Of a stretch of 64,000 nucleotides of DNA, positions 12,691-26,233 are shown piece after piece; the first letter of the stretch is position 1, and every line of letters starts with the position of its first letter. This stretch comes from Rotaria sp. Silwood1 (taxonomy: Eukaryota > Rotifera > Eurotatoria > Philodinida > Philodinidae): positions 1,002,392-1,066,391 of the forward strand of contig CAJNOP010000036.1 in the NCBI GenBank assembly GCA_905250075.1, written 5' to 3'. Under the pieces are notes generated by a model. That model saw only the letters and a list, made by a program, of their open reading frames with translations, was not told the DNA's origin and ran no database searches. The translations under genes were made by a program, and so were the position numbers.

Positions 12691-12957
12691 TCACAATTAG
12701 ATTGGATTCCACCCGATGTACTAGCACTCTGGTTACCGATTTCATCTCCATCGACTAATCCTACTATCATTGAAAGTGTAACAGCAACAACGCAACCATC
12801 AAATCAAGGCAATGTTTCTCAATGGCAAGTTGGTTATTCATATTCAGTGAATGATTTAGTGATGTATCAAGGTAGAAAATATCAATGTCGACAACCTCAT
12901 CGTTCACAAGCAGATTGGACTCCACCTGATGTACCGGCACTCTGGTTACAGATTTAA
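10923..12957 (+). CDS. GH18 chitinase, copy B (two CBM5/12)
   Basis: Second GH18 chitinase, 535 aa in six exons: 10923-11207, 11274-11389, 11572-11706, 11768-11862, 11931-12122, 12173-12957. Introns are 66, 182, 61, 68 and 50 bp, all GT-AG, at the same sites as copy A. The catalytic motif DGVDLDWE is at 128-135 with the acid E135; SVGGW, MTYDF and the barrel core are intact. Exon 1 differs from copy A at only five of 95 residues. The C-terminus carries two CBM5/12 modules (about 420-465 and 490-535), each with the [11 protein letters not shown] core and a final ALWL, joined by Ser/Thr linkers. Copy A has only one. CBM5/12 is typical of bacterial chitinases, whereas animal chitinases usually carry CBM14. 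That points to acquisition by transfer or to an unusual animal lineage. No signal peptide is seen after the chosen ATG. Confidence 0.96.
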
Positions 12958-13436
12958 TATTGAGTTATGTACTACTATTTTATTATTTGCTAAAACATTA
13001 AAAATTTTTTCTTCAATAGTTTTGAACCTTTGTTTATGTTTTTTACTTTTTAAATGCATTTTCATTTTTTTTTTATAAATATGTTAAACGTCTCATATAT
13101 GAATATATAACAAGGTGTCCGAAAAGTCACTTTACAGTAGATACACTTGGATTTTTGAACTCCAATACAACTAAACAAGGTCGAAACTATTTTTAAGTGT
13201 AAAGTACGACGAAATGTATGTCCTCATTTCGAAATTGTTATCATCACTTTGAAGACATTGTTGAACGAATAATGTAGAAAAAAAAAATCAAAGAAATGCA
13301 TCAAATAATGAAGTCCTATTATTTTAAAATCCATTCCATTAACGTGAAACACAAAAACAAAGCAAAATGATGAAAAAAAAATAAAATCGTTTATCACCAA
13401 TAAAAATTAAATTTTTATTGGTTAAAAAAATGCTAA
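12958..13436. other. Intergenic, convergent 3' ends
   Basis: Spacer between chitinase B (+) and the first ERICH3-ART-TPR gene (-). A string GGTGTCCGAAAAGTCACTTT near 13114 resembles mariner-type terminal sequence, but no inverted partner was found. Otherwise nothing was recognised. Confidence 0.5.
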
Positions 13437-16400
13437 TTAAGAAGTGAAAAGTTGTTTAACCCATAATTTTTGTTTAAGTCTATCAACATAAGCTTGATTC
13501 ATTCGTACTTGTGGATGTTGTTTTGGTAATGTTTTAAGTAAACGTTCAACAGCTTTTTCTGCACTTTCAACTGCTTCTTCTAATTTTCCTAAACCTTCAA
13601 ATGCTGTACCACGATTATGATATGTAACAGCAACAGTTGGATGAGTATCAGGTAAAGAAGTAAGTTCAATCTCTAATGTTTTATCATAATATTCAAGTGC
13701 TTTTTCATAATTATTTTGACGAAAATAGACTCCACCAATACGATGATATGTTGCAGCTAATTCAGGATGATGGTCTGGTAGTGTTTGTTCTTCAATTTGT
13801 AAAGCACGTTTAAAATGTACAAGTGCTTCATCATAACGTTCTAATTTTAAATAAACTCCACCAATATTATTTGAATAAGATATTATTGATGGAAGATCTG
13901 GACTTGGTGATTTTAATTGAATAGCTAAAGCTTTTTCATGATATTCTAATGCTTGATCTATTTTACCTTGTCGTAAATAAATTGAACCCATATTATTCCA
14001 TGTTGGAGATAATTGTGGAGCATCTTCAGGTAAAAAACGTACATAAAGTTCATGAGATTTTTTAATAACATCTAATGCTTGATCATATTCTTCTTTTTCA
14101 TATAAAGTTGTACCTAATGAATGATAAATACGTGCTAAAGCTAAAAGTGGATCTCTTCGAGCATTAGATAAATCAGCTAATAAAGCTTGTCCAAGTTGAA
14201 TAGCTTGTGAATATTGTTCAAGTTCCATAAATAATTTAACAACACGAAGTGCTGGATAAGAAGCACGAGTTTCTTTTCTTATTGATTCAATAATATGTTC
14301 TAATTGACAATCATCATTACTAATAGTTTTTAAATGTATTAAAGTTTTTCCATTCTTATCTTTTTCAATATGTTTAATTCTTGTAACAAGACCAAATGTA
14401 ACTAATATTTGATTATCAATAGACATAAAATGATTACTATTTGATACATCTATTTGAAAAATAATTTCTTTTTTATCTTCTTGTTGATTATTTCTAGATG
14501 ATGATATTAATTTTTGTTCAGGATAATCAATAGATGCAATAAAAAAATTTGAAAATGCAATTAAACCATTATTAACACATGTTTTTAATGTATCAAATTC
14601 ATCATTTGTTAAATATTGTGATCGATAAAGTGTTTTAATTGATGAATTAGTTGATGATGATATAATTAAATTATGAAGATTTTGAATAAATAAACGAAGT
14701 TTAAATAATATATCAATTTCAGGTATTCGAAAACCTTTATTTAACATCTAAATACAAAGAAATTTTTTTGTTTTTTTTTTTCAATAAAAAAATATTTAAC
14801 TAACTTTATATAAAAATTTTTCTTTTCGAAAAAATTCGAGAATATTTTCTTTTCGATATTCATTTTCAAATTGTTCAATATATATTAATTGTTCTTTATT
14901 ATCAATATATTCAGCTCGACAAAAATCAATTAATTCATTTTTTGCTTCATTCATATCATTAGAATCAAGTAAAATTTCTTTTATTATTTGATTTCTTAAA
15001 AATGATGGTTCACTTTTTGTATTTGCTGTTGTTAATGTATATGTAAATGGTAATGAATTTTCTTCATCATTTTCAATATCAATTTTTATTTCTTCAAGTA
15101 TATCATTGATATCTATATAAATTCCACGAATTTTTGGTTGATTTGTTGACCAATTATCAATTTGTTTTGTTGTTTGACATAAAACATAAATAGCGAATAA
15201 TTGTTGAAGATCTTGTATTCGTGATACAATAGGATCTCCTAATGCATCACTAACAATAAAAATAATTTTTTCATTCGAAATATTATTTATAAATGCAATA
15301 CAATCATCAACATCATCAAATATTTTTAAATAATTAATAAGACTACGAAATTTAATTAATAATGAATCATCAGGTATTGATAAATCCAAATAAACAAGAA
15401 GAAAATTTTCAACATTTCCAAGTTGACGAGGTATTGAATGAATAATTTTTTTTCGTACATTTGTTTCTATAATATACATTTTATCAATAAAATAAATTTG
15501 CAAAAGAAAAAAACAAAATATAATTATATAAAAACTTACGAGGAACAATTCCAAGTCGAGCAAGTAAATTTTGAACTTCATCTCCATCATCATTTGTTGA
15601 TGCAAGAGAAATAGCACCACCAGACATAGATTGTAAAAGTTGAAGAAAACTCATAAAACTTCTAGTATCATTACTTTCTTCATCTTCATTTTCATCTTTT
15701 TTTTCTGATAATGAATCAGATTTTTTAATAAGTTCTGTTGAAACTTTTTCATTGTCTTGTTTAATAGTATTTAATAATTCATCACACACAGACTCTGAAT
15801 CCGAACGTCCAATCATCGATAATTGAGGTGGACCTTTATTTTTAGAAAAAAAAAAAGAAAGTATTTTTATTGTTAGCTTTGTTTTTTGAATGAGTAAAAG
15901 ATTTTATTTACCATAAGTTGGTTTTTTTGTAATATTTTCTTCCTGAAAAATGAAAAAAAAAAAAAATAATCAATTAATTCAAAAAGAAAACTTTTATTTT
16001 CTTTTTTTTTTCAATATTTGTCTCACCAATGTATCATTATCAGCATCATTATCTGAATTGATTAAATGAAGATCAGTTGGTTCTAAAGAAAGAATTTCGA
16101 GATTTTTCTTTAAATAATAATTATTATTGATTTAATACAAACTTGTTTCATTCGTAGATATTGTTTTTGAACTTGTTTGTTTTGATACTAGTGATGAAGC
16201 CTGATAAATATATATATATATGCTTATTAATTTTTGACAAAAAAAGAATTATTAAGATCTACTTGAGTAGAATTTGATTTAGATTTTTTATTTTTTGTTG
16301 TATCTTCATGTCTTGATTCAATTTGTTTTGTTGCTAGATAGAGAAACAAAAATTCAATAGACGAAAATCGTTCTAAAAGTTTCAAGATTAATGTTATTTA

Positions 16401-19400
16401 AAAATCACAAGAAGCGCTACTGAAATAGCATTCTTGTCTGTGTATAGTTCATATATAGCCTTTGACCTATAAATGTCATGAACTCGAATCAATTACGAAT
16501 TTATGTCCAGATGTAGTAATATACACTGATAGAAAACGAAAAGCTCAAGTAAAATCTTGTGTTTTAGATACTGAATTCTCATCCATGATGATGTTTGAGT
16601 GGGCTTGTTGTTTTAAAGATTTTAATCGTATGTCATCGATCATATAAAATGGGGATGCATGAAGTATTTCAAATGTTAAATGTGTTCGCTACTTGCTAAA
16701 TTGCGGCTTGAGTCTTGTCGCTGACTTAACTTCTAATTGTAATGATATTCATGTCGTCTATATCAAGGCCCTAGGCGAACTTTTTTTTTTATGCACTTGA
16801 CCTGCGCAGACCTCAAGTTTTGTCCATAGCGCATGACTTTCTTGCTCAAGACAAGTGCTTGAGTGTTGCATGAAAATACACCTATGAATTTTTATTAAAA
16901 TTTGTGTTATTTTGAACGTAAAATTGCAAAAAAAAAAAAATATAAAAAAATCTTGAATAACAAAAACGCTTGCATAAGAATTCAAGCGCATGAGCAAGAA
17001 TATCAAGCGATAGAACAAGAATTTTAAGAGTTTGAGCTCGCCGAAAGATCTCAAGTATGGCCTCAAGAGTTGTCCATAGTGCATAACTTTCTTGATCAAG
17101 ATTCTCAAGTATCTCCTGCGCAGACGAAAAGAAGTTCGTCTAGACGGACCATCGCCAATATTCAATTGTCCATCTTTGAAAGTGCAATTCTTTTCAGAAA
17201 CTATAGTAGTTAATGGAGTGTCAGTTATCATAAACTACCAGCATACGTTCGTGAATATTGAATGAGGATGAATCTTTCATTGCTAAAAACTTAATCACTG
17301 CAATATATTCGAATTTTCTATCAATGTAAAAAAGATATTGCTATATGTGGATACAAATAATGTGTAATGCCAAAGTAATTGCATAAATATCGACCACTAT
17401 TCCTCTTCGATAGAAGGGTACTGAAATGACATGTTTTTTTTTAAACTAGAAAATAGAGTTTTTTCTCTTCTTTCGAATTATATATAACTTATTTTTATAA
17501 CACGTTCATCAATGAAACAACATAGTAGAAAAGAGAAGTATCCTTGAAAAAAAGCCGCACTTTTTGTAAGATTCAGAAAAATGGTACAAAATGTTGATTC
17601 TTCTATTTCTTCGATAAATAAACCTTGAAAAACATATTTTTTTATCAATTGATAGGAAATTTTTTCTTCTATCAAACAGTCTATGATTTATATTTGTCAG
17701 ATATTCGTAAATGCAATCAAACAAGGAAAAAAAAATGAGAACCGCTGATACAATAAATTTGTAATTTTTAGTTGAACTCGTCAAAAACACCTTGTTAAAC
17801 AATAATTAATTTAATTTTTATGGATTCAATTGAAAAGTGCTTGTAAAATGATGGTTACTTCGATCTTAATGAACTCATTAAAAATATTTTGTAAAACGAC
17901 ACTTAGTGTAATATTTACCTGTCATCTACAAAATCTTTTTAATGAATTCATATAAAAAGTCACAAATTTATTGCACTAGTCTTTCTCATTTTGTTTATCA
18001 ATCTGTGACAAAATATAAATCATACATTGTTTGATAGAGGATAAAATTTTGGTGAAACTCTTTTCATGAATGCTTCTCTTTTCTGCTACGTTGTTTCATT
18101 TATGAGCGTATTATAAAAATCAATTACGTATAATTCGAAAGAAAAGAAAAAGTTCTATTTTCTGGTAAACCATCATTTCTTTTAGCGCTCTTCTATTGAA
18201 GAGAAATAATAGTTGACATTTGTACAATTACTTTTACATCATATATTATTTAATCATAGATAAAAATACTAATATAGTAGTGTTTATTGTTGTTTTTAAA
18301 TAAAATAAGTTTTGAGATTTTTATTTATCAATGTATCTTCATTAAATGAAAGATTAATTTAAATATTACATAAACTTGAAAATTTCTTGTCTACCAAAAT
18401 ATTTCATTCTTGCTTACAGAGTACTTGAGATGAATTAGAACTCTGTTGAGATCGTTGTTTACCATTTGATGTTTCTCTTGTTATTTCATTTTGATCTTTT
18501 GATATCTAAACAAAGCAATATAATCAATATTTTTATTCTATGACTCACTGGATTCGATGAAGATTGTTGTTGAGTTTTAGATTTATGATGATGTTGACCA
18601 TTATCTAATTTTGATTGTTTCTTTCCATTTATTGCTTTTTTTAATTAAAATAAAACAAAAAATAATAATAATTTTCACACAATTAAAGTATCTATTTTAA
18701 AATTTACTTGGTGAACTCGAATTATGATAATGATGATGTTGTCGACAATGATCAATAGAATTCTAGAAATAGATAATTAAATAATTTTAATAAGAATATT
18801 TTAATTTATTTTACTGATTTTTCTGTTTCACTACTCATTTGTTCTTCATCATTTGTTTGATGTCTAATTAAATAAAAATATAAAAAATGTCTCTCAAAAA
18901 ATAAATAAATATCAATAAACTTTTGATTTAATTCATATGTTTGTATAGTTTGTAAATGAAAAAGATCATTTTCGTTATCAATTTGTTGTCGTTCACAATC
19001 AATTGATAAACAACATTCAAAAAGTTCATTAATAAAAAATTCTAATCTAACAATTAATTGACGATAATGACGTTTAAATTTAAATGTAAATGTTTCTTAA
19101 TATATAAAAAAAAAATAAAAATAAATATGAACATATTTTAAATAAAATTTTCTAATTAAAAAAAAACAACCTTCTGGTCGGAGAAATCCTTTAAAAATAA
19201 TAATATTTTCTTGTAAAACCATTATTTCATCACCATGTCTTTGACTTTTTATTCCTTGATAAATCATTGTTATTTGACATGGTACTAATTTTTTCGATCT
19301 TGATCTTGATTGAACTCTTGTCTATAGAAAAAAAAAACAAATACAAAAAAAAACAAAACACAATGACTGGAAATAATTTACTTCTGAATAATTTGAATCA

Positions 19401-19900
19401 TTTGTTTGATAAAATCGTTCAGATGATGAATCTTGACACTAATGAATAATTAATTTAAGATTTTTTTTTTTTATTAATAAATATTATTTCATACTATATG
19501 TGAATCAGAACTTCGATGACGAGAAAGATTTGTTAACATATTATTATATTCTGGAGATCGGAATCGTTGATGTTGATGACGATGTCTTTCTAATTTCTTT
19601 TCAGACAAAAAAAAATTCTTTAGATACAAACAAATAAGAGAAAACAACCAACTTTAATATTATAAACAATATATTCAAGTTGACGGCGTAAACTTTTTTC
19701 TCGTCTTCGTTCGATTTCCATAGCTCTAATATAAATATTTATTAATATTGTTGAATATTTTTTGTTTGTGCATACCGATCAATAATTTCTTGTTCAATAT
19801 CATCATCATCGTCATCTTTCGATGAAGTCATATCATGTAATGATATTGATTGAGGTCGTCGTCGTCGTCGTCGAGATCGTCGTTCAAATTGATAATCCAT
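13437..19900 (-). CDS. ERICH3/DUF4590 - ART-like - TPR fusion protein, paralog 1
   Basis: 1147 aa, 17 exons, all GT-AG and in phase: 19900-19776, 19725-19653, 19596-19495, 19438-19382, 19321-19171, 19095-18921, 18863-18815, 18762-18708, 18634-18549, 18505-18418, 16333-16263, 16200-16143, 16082-16027, 15942-15912, 15833-15540, 15466-14805, 14747-13437. The N-terminus is basic (an Arg run at 10-15), then a charged helix (IIDRAMEIERRREKSL). A DUF4590-like domain (about 136-228) contains QRHGDEIMV, FKGFLRPEETFTFKFKR and LEFFINELFE. A Ser/Gln/Asn-rich disordered stretch runs to about 490. Residues 491-711 form the N-domain typical of rotifer ART/TPR proteins (GNVENFLLVYLD, EKIIFIVSDALGD). Residues 735-857 look like an ADP-ribosyltransferase fold with R753 kept (LYRSQ), but the SxS and ExE motifs are replaced. 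Five TPRs follow (about 913-1121). Probable scaffold, not enzyme. Intron 10 is 2084 bp against 65 bp in paralog 2. Confidence 0.88.
16767..17150. repeat. Candidate short mobile element in intron 10 of paralog 1
   Basis: Ends read GGCCCTAGGCGAACTT and, inverted, GGTCCGTCTAGACGAACTT, a weak terminal inverted repeat. Inside are two direct 40-bp copies at 16811-16850 and 17061-17100 (CCTCAAG...TGTCCATAG...CTTTCTTG), about 87 percent identical by eye, and CCTGCGCAGAC near both ends. No clear target duplication was found. The insertion would explain part of this unusually long intron. Confidence 0.4.
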
Positions 19901-21974
19901 TTAATATTAAAAAATCTAAAATAATTTTTTTTTGTAATTTGAATATATAAAAAAAAATCTAAAAATTGAAATAATTAAGTTTTTTTTTTTCTTCTTTTTC
20001 TTTCTCCAACTAACTCTCTACAGAGACGAAGTTTACACGTGTTCGATGATGATTAATAAAGTAATATAAGAAGGGACTATGATAAATATTACAAATATTT
20101 TCTTTCGATTAAATATGAAATAAAAACAAAATATTTGTATTTAAATAAAAATTTTAAGTTGATCGAATGAATATTTCTTTTTTTTTTGGTTATATTTTAT
20201 TTCTCAATGACAAATACTATACGAAAAAGTATTGCTTACTCACTATTTTCTTTTTTTTTTTTTTTTTTTTTTTAACATTGATAGAATGGAAGGAAGAGAA
20301 AATGACGATCGTAAGAGTCGTGGTTTCTGTTCTCTTTTCTCGTTTATTCTGTTTTCTTCATTTTTCTTTTTGTTACCTAACTCAAGAATAAGACGAGTTT
20401 CGATGAAATCTATGAAGACAGGCATACAGGTAAAATAATAAATGTCCTTCGATCTGTATTGTCGTCAATAACTACTATAAAAATAATGATTGTATGTCTT
20501 TATATTCAATTTATAATATAGAAGATTCGAGACTTCAATGAAAAATTCTTCATGTATATAAATATATTTCATATTGAATAGTTTTTATTTAAAAATAGAT
20601 ATTGTTCTGTAATATTTTTAGATCAAATTTAAACAATAATTAGATTTTAATAAAATTCATATAAATTTTACTTTTGAAAATTTTTAATAATAATTTTAAG
20701 TTTACTTTGAATTTTGTCAAATTTCAGCGTTTTTTTTTTATAGAATATTTAACTGGCATGTAAATGCAAATAAACAAGCGAAAAAAAATAATATAAACAT
20801 ATTGAGTTGAAACATTTTCAATCTTATATTTATTCAACTGTTCTGTATAATAACTTATTCTTTTATTTATAATAAACCTGGTTTTAATATATATCTTACA
20901 GATAACTTTAATGTATTTGGATATTTAAACGATATTTTTCTACCGATATATATATATATATATATAAATTTAAATTTTCACTGGTTTCTTTAGTTTCTAT
21001 CCTGAAACGTTGTAATATTGATGACATTGATGTGATGTCCTTCGATTGATAATTATCAATGATTTACTATTTATTATAATTTTAAAAACCATATTCTTTT
21101 ATCATATACTAGTTACTTTAGTGTTATTCTTAAATTTTGAAGTAATAACGATAAAATTAATTAATAAAAATTTTCTTTAATTTCAAATTTTAATCAAAAA
21201 ATCTTCTTTTTTTTTTGTTGTTATTAATTCAATAAATCTTACAATCAATTCAATGAATATGATATATATAAACGAAAAGCATAGATAGAAATATATTTCG
21301 ACAGAAGTATTCTATAAGATCGTTTATTGTGAATAACAATACAGAAAACTGAACAGATAGATCTCATCGACAATATCCATGTTTCTGTTGAAATTTCTAT
21401 TTTGTAAATTTTTTGATCAAAATTTGAATATTTTTTTTTTAGTTTGATCCGTCTATTCCACTATATAAACAGTTAGATAAAGATCATAGAATCTGTCAAG
21501 AAAGTATTCCAATGACAAAGTCATTCAAAAACGAATGTTGTCTACATATTTTGTCAGGACATTACAATTTACTATTAGATGAAACAAAGTTAAGTTAGTT
21601 TGAAATAAAAGTCTCATAGATTTTTCAAAGAGAAAAAGTTTTCTTCTTTTTCAATCGTATATCTTCGTTTGATATTTTGTCTAGATATAACTCTATAAAT
21701 GTTATATGATTTGACTATAAGAAATTTTTATAAGTAACATGTAATTATTTATAATAAATCTATGAATATTAATATAAATTATTTATTACTTTTAAGAAAT
21801 AATAAATTATGAATAAAAACATGCTTAAACGTTTTTTTTTCTTTTTCTTTCATCCAGTAGAAAATCAAATGATGAAAAATTTGTGTTCTTTTTATATAAT
21901 AGAGAATATAGACAATCGAGAAAATTTAGACATATATCTATGTATTAAATCCATATAAATAATATAAATTTTTT
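19901..21974. other. Intergenic, promoter side of paralog 1
   Basis: 2.1 kb, very AT-rich, with a 23-base T run at 20251-20273 and a TA microsatellite near 20946-20966. Short open frames around 20167-20438 arise from the poly-T tract and are not credible. No gene was seen. Confidence 0.55.
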
Positions 21975-24326
21975 TTAACTTTTGAAAACACGTACGACAC
22001 GTATAATATAACATCGACATAATGGACATTCAGATAATTGTTTACCACATCGTATACATGTACATAAATGACCACAATCAAGAAAGACACAGTCAATCTT
22101 TGCATCCATACATACTTTGCATAAATCTTCATCTGATTGTTCATTAGTAACTTATAAAAAGAAAAATTAACAAATGAATATTTAATTGTAGAATATAATA
22201 AATAATTTTACTATTTGTATTTAATTGTTTTTGTTTTTGATAATCTTGAAAAAGTAATTCAACTTTATTAATTAATTCTTTTTTTTCAACACATCCTGTC
22301 ATAGATACAAAATTTTGTTTTAAAATATCTTTTAATTGTCGAATTGTTAAATTATGTATTGATTCTAATGATGAAATATCATTAAGAGCTATACGATTAG
22401 AATTTGTCTTTGAAGAAGATATTTCAATTGAAGTTTTTATTTCTGATTCATTTGTTGAAATTGAAGAATTAGAATTTATTAATGATGTTGGTTCAATAGA
22501 AGTTTCTATTTCTGATTCATTTGTTGGAAGTGAAGAATTAATATTTACTGATGAAGTTTCAATAGGAGTTTCCGTTTCTGTTTCATTTGTTGGAAATGAA
22601 GAATTGACAACATTAGATGATAATATCTAGTAACAAATTCGAAAATAAATAATAAATAAAATTAAGATTTGCATGAAAAACTCATACGAAACAAAAAAGG
22701 ATTATTCAACTTTACAAACTAGTCGATCGTATCTTTAGTTAAGTGCATTGTTATATTCTCATTTTTACGTCATTTTGATAAGTAATTAAAATAGAATCAC
22801 GAAAAGAACTATTAATTTTCATTATTATTTTAATAAATTATTGTATCGAAAGAGTTATATTCAATGATTATGAAATCAATTGACAGTTAGAATTAAATTA
22901 ATAATTAATCATCTATATATCTATAATATTTTATTTGATCAAATCAATAATCAAAACAATGTTGATCATATAGTCAATTCATTTCTTATTATATATCGAG
23001 AATAAAAAATTTAAAAAGAAAAAAAGAAAATCTTATAAATAAAATTTATCAAGGATGAAATTAACTATCTTTTGAGTCTTGGAATGTAGACAATCGTTTT
23101 ACAATGATTCATAACATTCTAAATTCTTGTTGTGAATTTCATATATATTGATAGACAAATGAAATTTCTCATGTGATTATTAGACAAAAGAATAAATTGA
23201 AGAAGAATTTTGTGATTGTAGACAAAAATTAAAGTAAATCATTTAGAGTTTTTTGAAACTTACAGTAACATAAATCAATGTGACATGTGGATAGCAAACC
23301 CTGAGGTTAAAAAAAAAAAGAAAATCAATAAGAGTCGATAATAAATAAAAAAAAAATAGAACACTTCTTTACTCTAATAGTCTATCATTGAAGACGATCT
23401 ATCTATTATTAAGAAGATTTTTTATTATATATTTGATGTTTATACAGAAGATTGATAACTATTTCATTTCGAATTCATTATTTTAAAATTCGGAAAAAAG
23501 ATTTTCTATATACGCAATAAAAACATGTCGTTTTTTGAGTCAAGTTATGCATCAATAATTTTGTCCTTCAGAAAGCAAAAAAAAATTACTAAAAAAGATA
23601 AAATTGAACGAATAAATCTAATAAATATTCTAAAAGAAGATATTTTAATTTAATTAAATCTAATTTTTGACAAAACAAAAGAAAAGATCTGTTTATTTGT
23701 TTTTTTTTTACCTCTTCATCTGTATTTACTGTTGATTGTTGAACTTGTTGATGATTATTATTATTTGTTGTTGAAGATCGTTCAACAAAAACATAACTTT
23801 CTTCTGATATTGGACTTTTTTCTGATTGAATTAAATTAATTAAATCTTGTTTTTCAAAACATGATTCAAGACGATTTAAAGATACTTTTTTTGAATGAAT
23901 AAGATAAGCACGAAGATGTTTTATACGAATTGATGCTAATTGATCATAAGTTGTGCGTTCATTTATAATTAATAAACAAATTGTACATATACGTGAATTA
24001 TTCAATGCCATTAAATTTGTTGGTTTTTGAACACATTTTGAACAAAATATTTGTCCACATAAATTACATTGTTTCTAAAATAATTTTAAAATCAATCAAA
24101 TTTATTTTACAAAAAAAAAAAAAACAAAATAATTATTCGATATAGAAACATTTGTTTTTTGTTTTTCTCCTTATTCAATAAAAGTACATTATATCTTATC
24201 TCTACTAAGACTATTGTTACTCGATGATTAGTATTTCATTTAAATTCGATAGTATTTACTTACTTTTCGTCGAAATAATGTATATTGCTGTTGACATTGT
24301 TCACATCGAGATATTTGTTGAGACAT
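21975..24326 (-). CDS. RNF34/rififylin-like E3 ubiquitin ligase
   Basis: RING-type E3 of the CARP family (RNF34, RFFL), which in vertebrates ubiquitinates caspases, p53 and other signalling proteins at endosomal membranes. Four exons: 24326-24264, 24074-23712, 22626-22212, 22150-21975; 338 aa, close to the 363-372 of the human proteins. The N-terminal FYVE-like zinc finger has CEQC at 8-11, then [14 protein letters not shown] and CTIC. A SAP-like helix pair ([16 protein letters not shown]) follows. The middle is Ser/Thr-rich with a three-fold repeat of the PTNEsE type. A second SAP-like motif ([14 protein letters not shown], then [13 protein letters not shown]) precedes the C-terminal RING ([33 protein letters not shown]). 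The protein ends VRVFKS, matching the conserved family tail. It lies alone between the two divergent fusion genes. Intron 2 is 1085 bp. Orthology group is confident; RNF34 versus RFFL cannot be told. Confidence 0.94.
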
Positions 24327-25927
24327 AGCAATTGAATTTGTTTAGTATCCGATTAGTTTAGGCTTTTGAATATTGAAGGACTACCCCTTTTTTTTTTTTC
24401 TTCTTGTTTGTCTTGGCTATGATGTATTTCATAAAAATAACAACCACATGAAATAAGATAGTGAATGAAGCAAGAACAGCAAAAACACGCTCATACTTTA
24501 TTGCTGTAGTCGTCGTTGTCAAGCATATATTTGTGAATACAGGTGGCGTCTTATGATAAATATAGAACAATAATTCAATTAGAATTGAATTCATCAAGAG
24601 AAACTATTGTTATGTAATTTTGCTAAGAGTATTTTCACAGTAATCTACTTTTATTGTTTTCCTCGTTTTTGTCTTTTGTAATTGCTCTGATTCGTTTTTT
24701 GTTCTGTCGAATAATTCAAAAATATAATATTCTTTTTCACAAAGAAATTATTAAAAATAACAATCATAGGATTATTTACCAAAACTAAGATGAATCATAA
24801 TGATTTTGAAAAAAAAAGAACGAGAACTTTTCTGCGAAACATATCCTAATATTATTGAAATGAATATTGAATAAGATAAAGTTTTGACAAATAATATTGA
24901 CATTTATCAAGTATATTTCATTTTATTTTTCTTTATCAAAAGAATAACAAATAATCGAACGAAAAAAAAATGAAAATCTTCATTTATTTGACAGAAAAAA
25001 AAAACAAAACAAAACAATCTTAGTTTTTTTTATTCGAATAGTCTTTCAATAAATTATCACTTATTTACAACTGAAGTCGAATGTGAAATCAAAAATGGGT
25101 CAATTGAAGGAACGTCGGAGATGTGACACATTCAATAAAGAAAATTTTTTACTGTTTTTTTTCTCCAGAAGAGTCGAAAATTTTTTGGGCGGTCTCCTCA
25201 ACAAAAACAATTTCACATCCTACAAAAAATATTATGACAGTTTCTCTTCTCCAACGTTATATTTCTCGGACTAAATCTGTACGAAATTTTTGTTCTTATA
25301 TCTCATATGGCATAAATAAGATTTGCATTATTTGGAAAATTTTTCAAATTGAATGAAAAAAAAATCTTTTATTACTTTATTTATTACAAAAACCTAATAA
25401 ATTGAGCGACTGTACGAATATGATGAAGTACTTGAATAGTTAATAGACGTTTCGTCAAATATAACCTTGTTCTACGTAATGAAAACTAATTGATAGAATA
25501 ATAATATTTTTTTAAGAATATATATTTATATTATCTAAATCGAATGTTTATAATGAAAATATTCTGAATAGAAGAAAATTTTATGAACTAAACTATCACT
25601 ATTGATTTTTCATATCTATGATAGTAAACATGAATAATGTATTGTATTTTAATTTATCAATATCGTAAATCAAACGCGACTAGAAAAATAAAATAATGAT
25701 TTTATCATTATGAAAATCATATTATTGTTTAGTTAATGTCAATGAATAATTTTTTTCTTTCAAGTTTATTATATACACAATGATACCTGAAGGACATTCT
25801 GATAGCACATCTTGTCTCTGCTATTTTCTACATCATAATAACTACAATCGATAAAAGAGACAAGTATAAGTGTGTAACTTTAAAGGTATTTGCTTCATAA
25901 AGGAAAAAGAACCTTCATTTTTATTTT

Positions 25928-25960
<33 letters not shown>

Positions 25961-26233
25961 GTTCTGTCTTCATTTTTTGTTTTTTTAACGTTGTTTGGTG
26001 AATAATAAGTAGTTTGTAATAGTGTAAGACAACGTGCACATTTGTAAAGAAAAAATTATGTTGAGTGTTACTGTCTTTATAAAGATCAACTGATGAAGTT
26101 CTTCCTTTTCTTTATTGTTTTTCTTTTTTTAGTTCAAAATCAGATATTATTATGATTTATGATGAATATAAATAAATGAAAAGACTTATTTAAAATTATA
26201 TAGAATTATAGACGTAGTTAAATCATAAAAGTG
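24327..26233. other. Intergenic between divergent RNF34-like and fusion paralog 2
   Basis: 1.9 kb of AT-rich sequence that must hold promoters for both flanking genes. It includes a T run at about 25927-25958. An open frame at 24358-24597 (-) and another at 25083-25356 (+) have no recognisable product and skewed composition. Nothing else was seen. Confidence 0.5.

Noticed and set aside
13110..13140. Mariner-like terminal string GGTGTCCGAAAAGTCAC
   Set aside because: No inverted partner or TA-flanked element end could be found nearby.
20167..20438. Three overlapping open frames near a T run
   Set aside because: They are produced by the poly-T tract on both strands and have no coding features.
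21938..22144. 68-codon frame (-) at the RNF34-like 3' end
   Set aside because: Shifted-frame shadow; the correct frame gives the RING domain.
24358..24597. 79-codon open frame (-) with one hydrophobic segment upstream of the RNF34-like gene
   Set aside because: Contains a lysine run from a poly-A/T tract, no family signature, and no splice link to the RNF34-like first exon.
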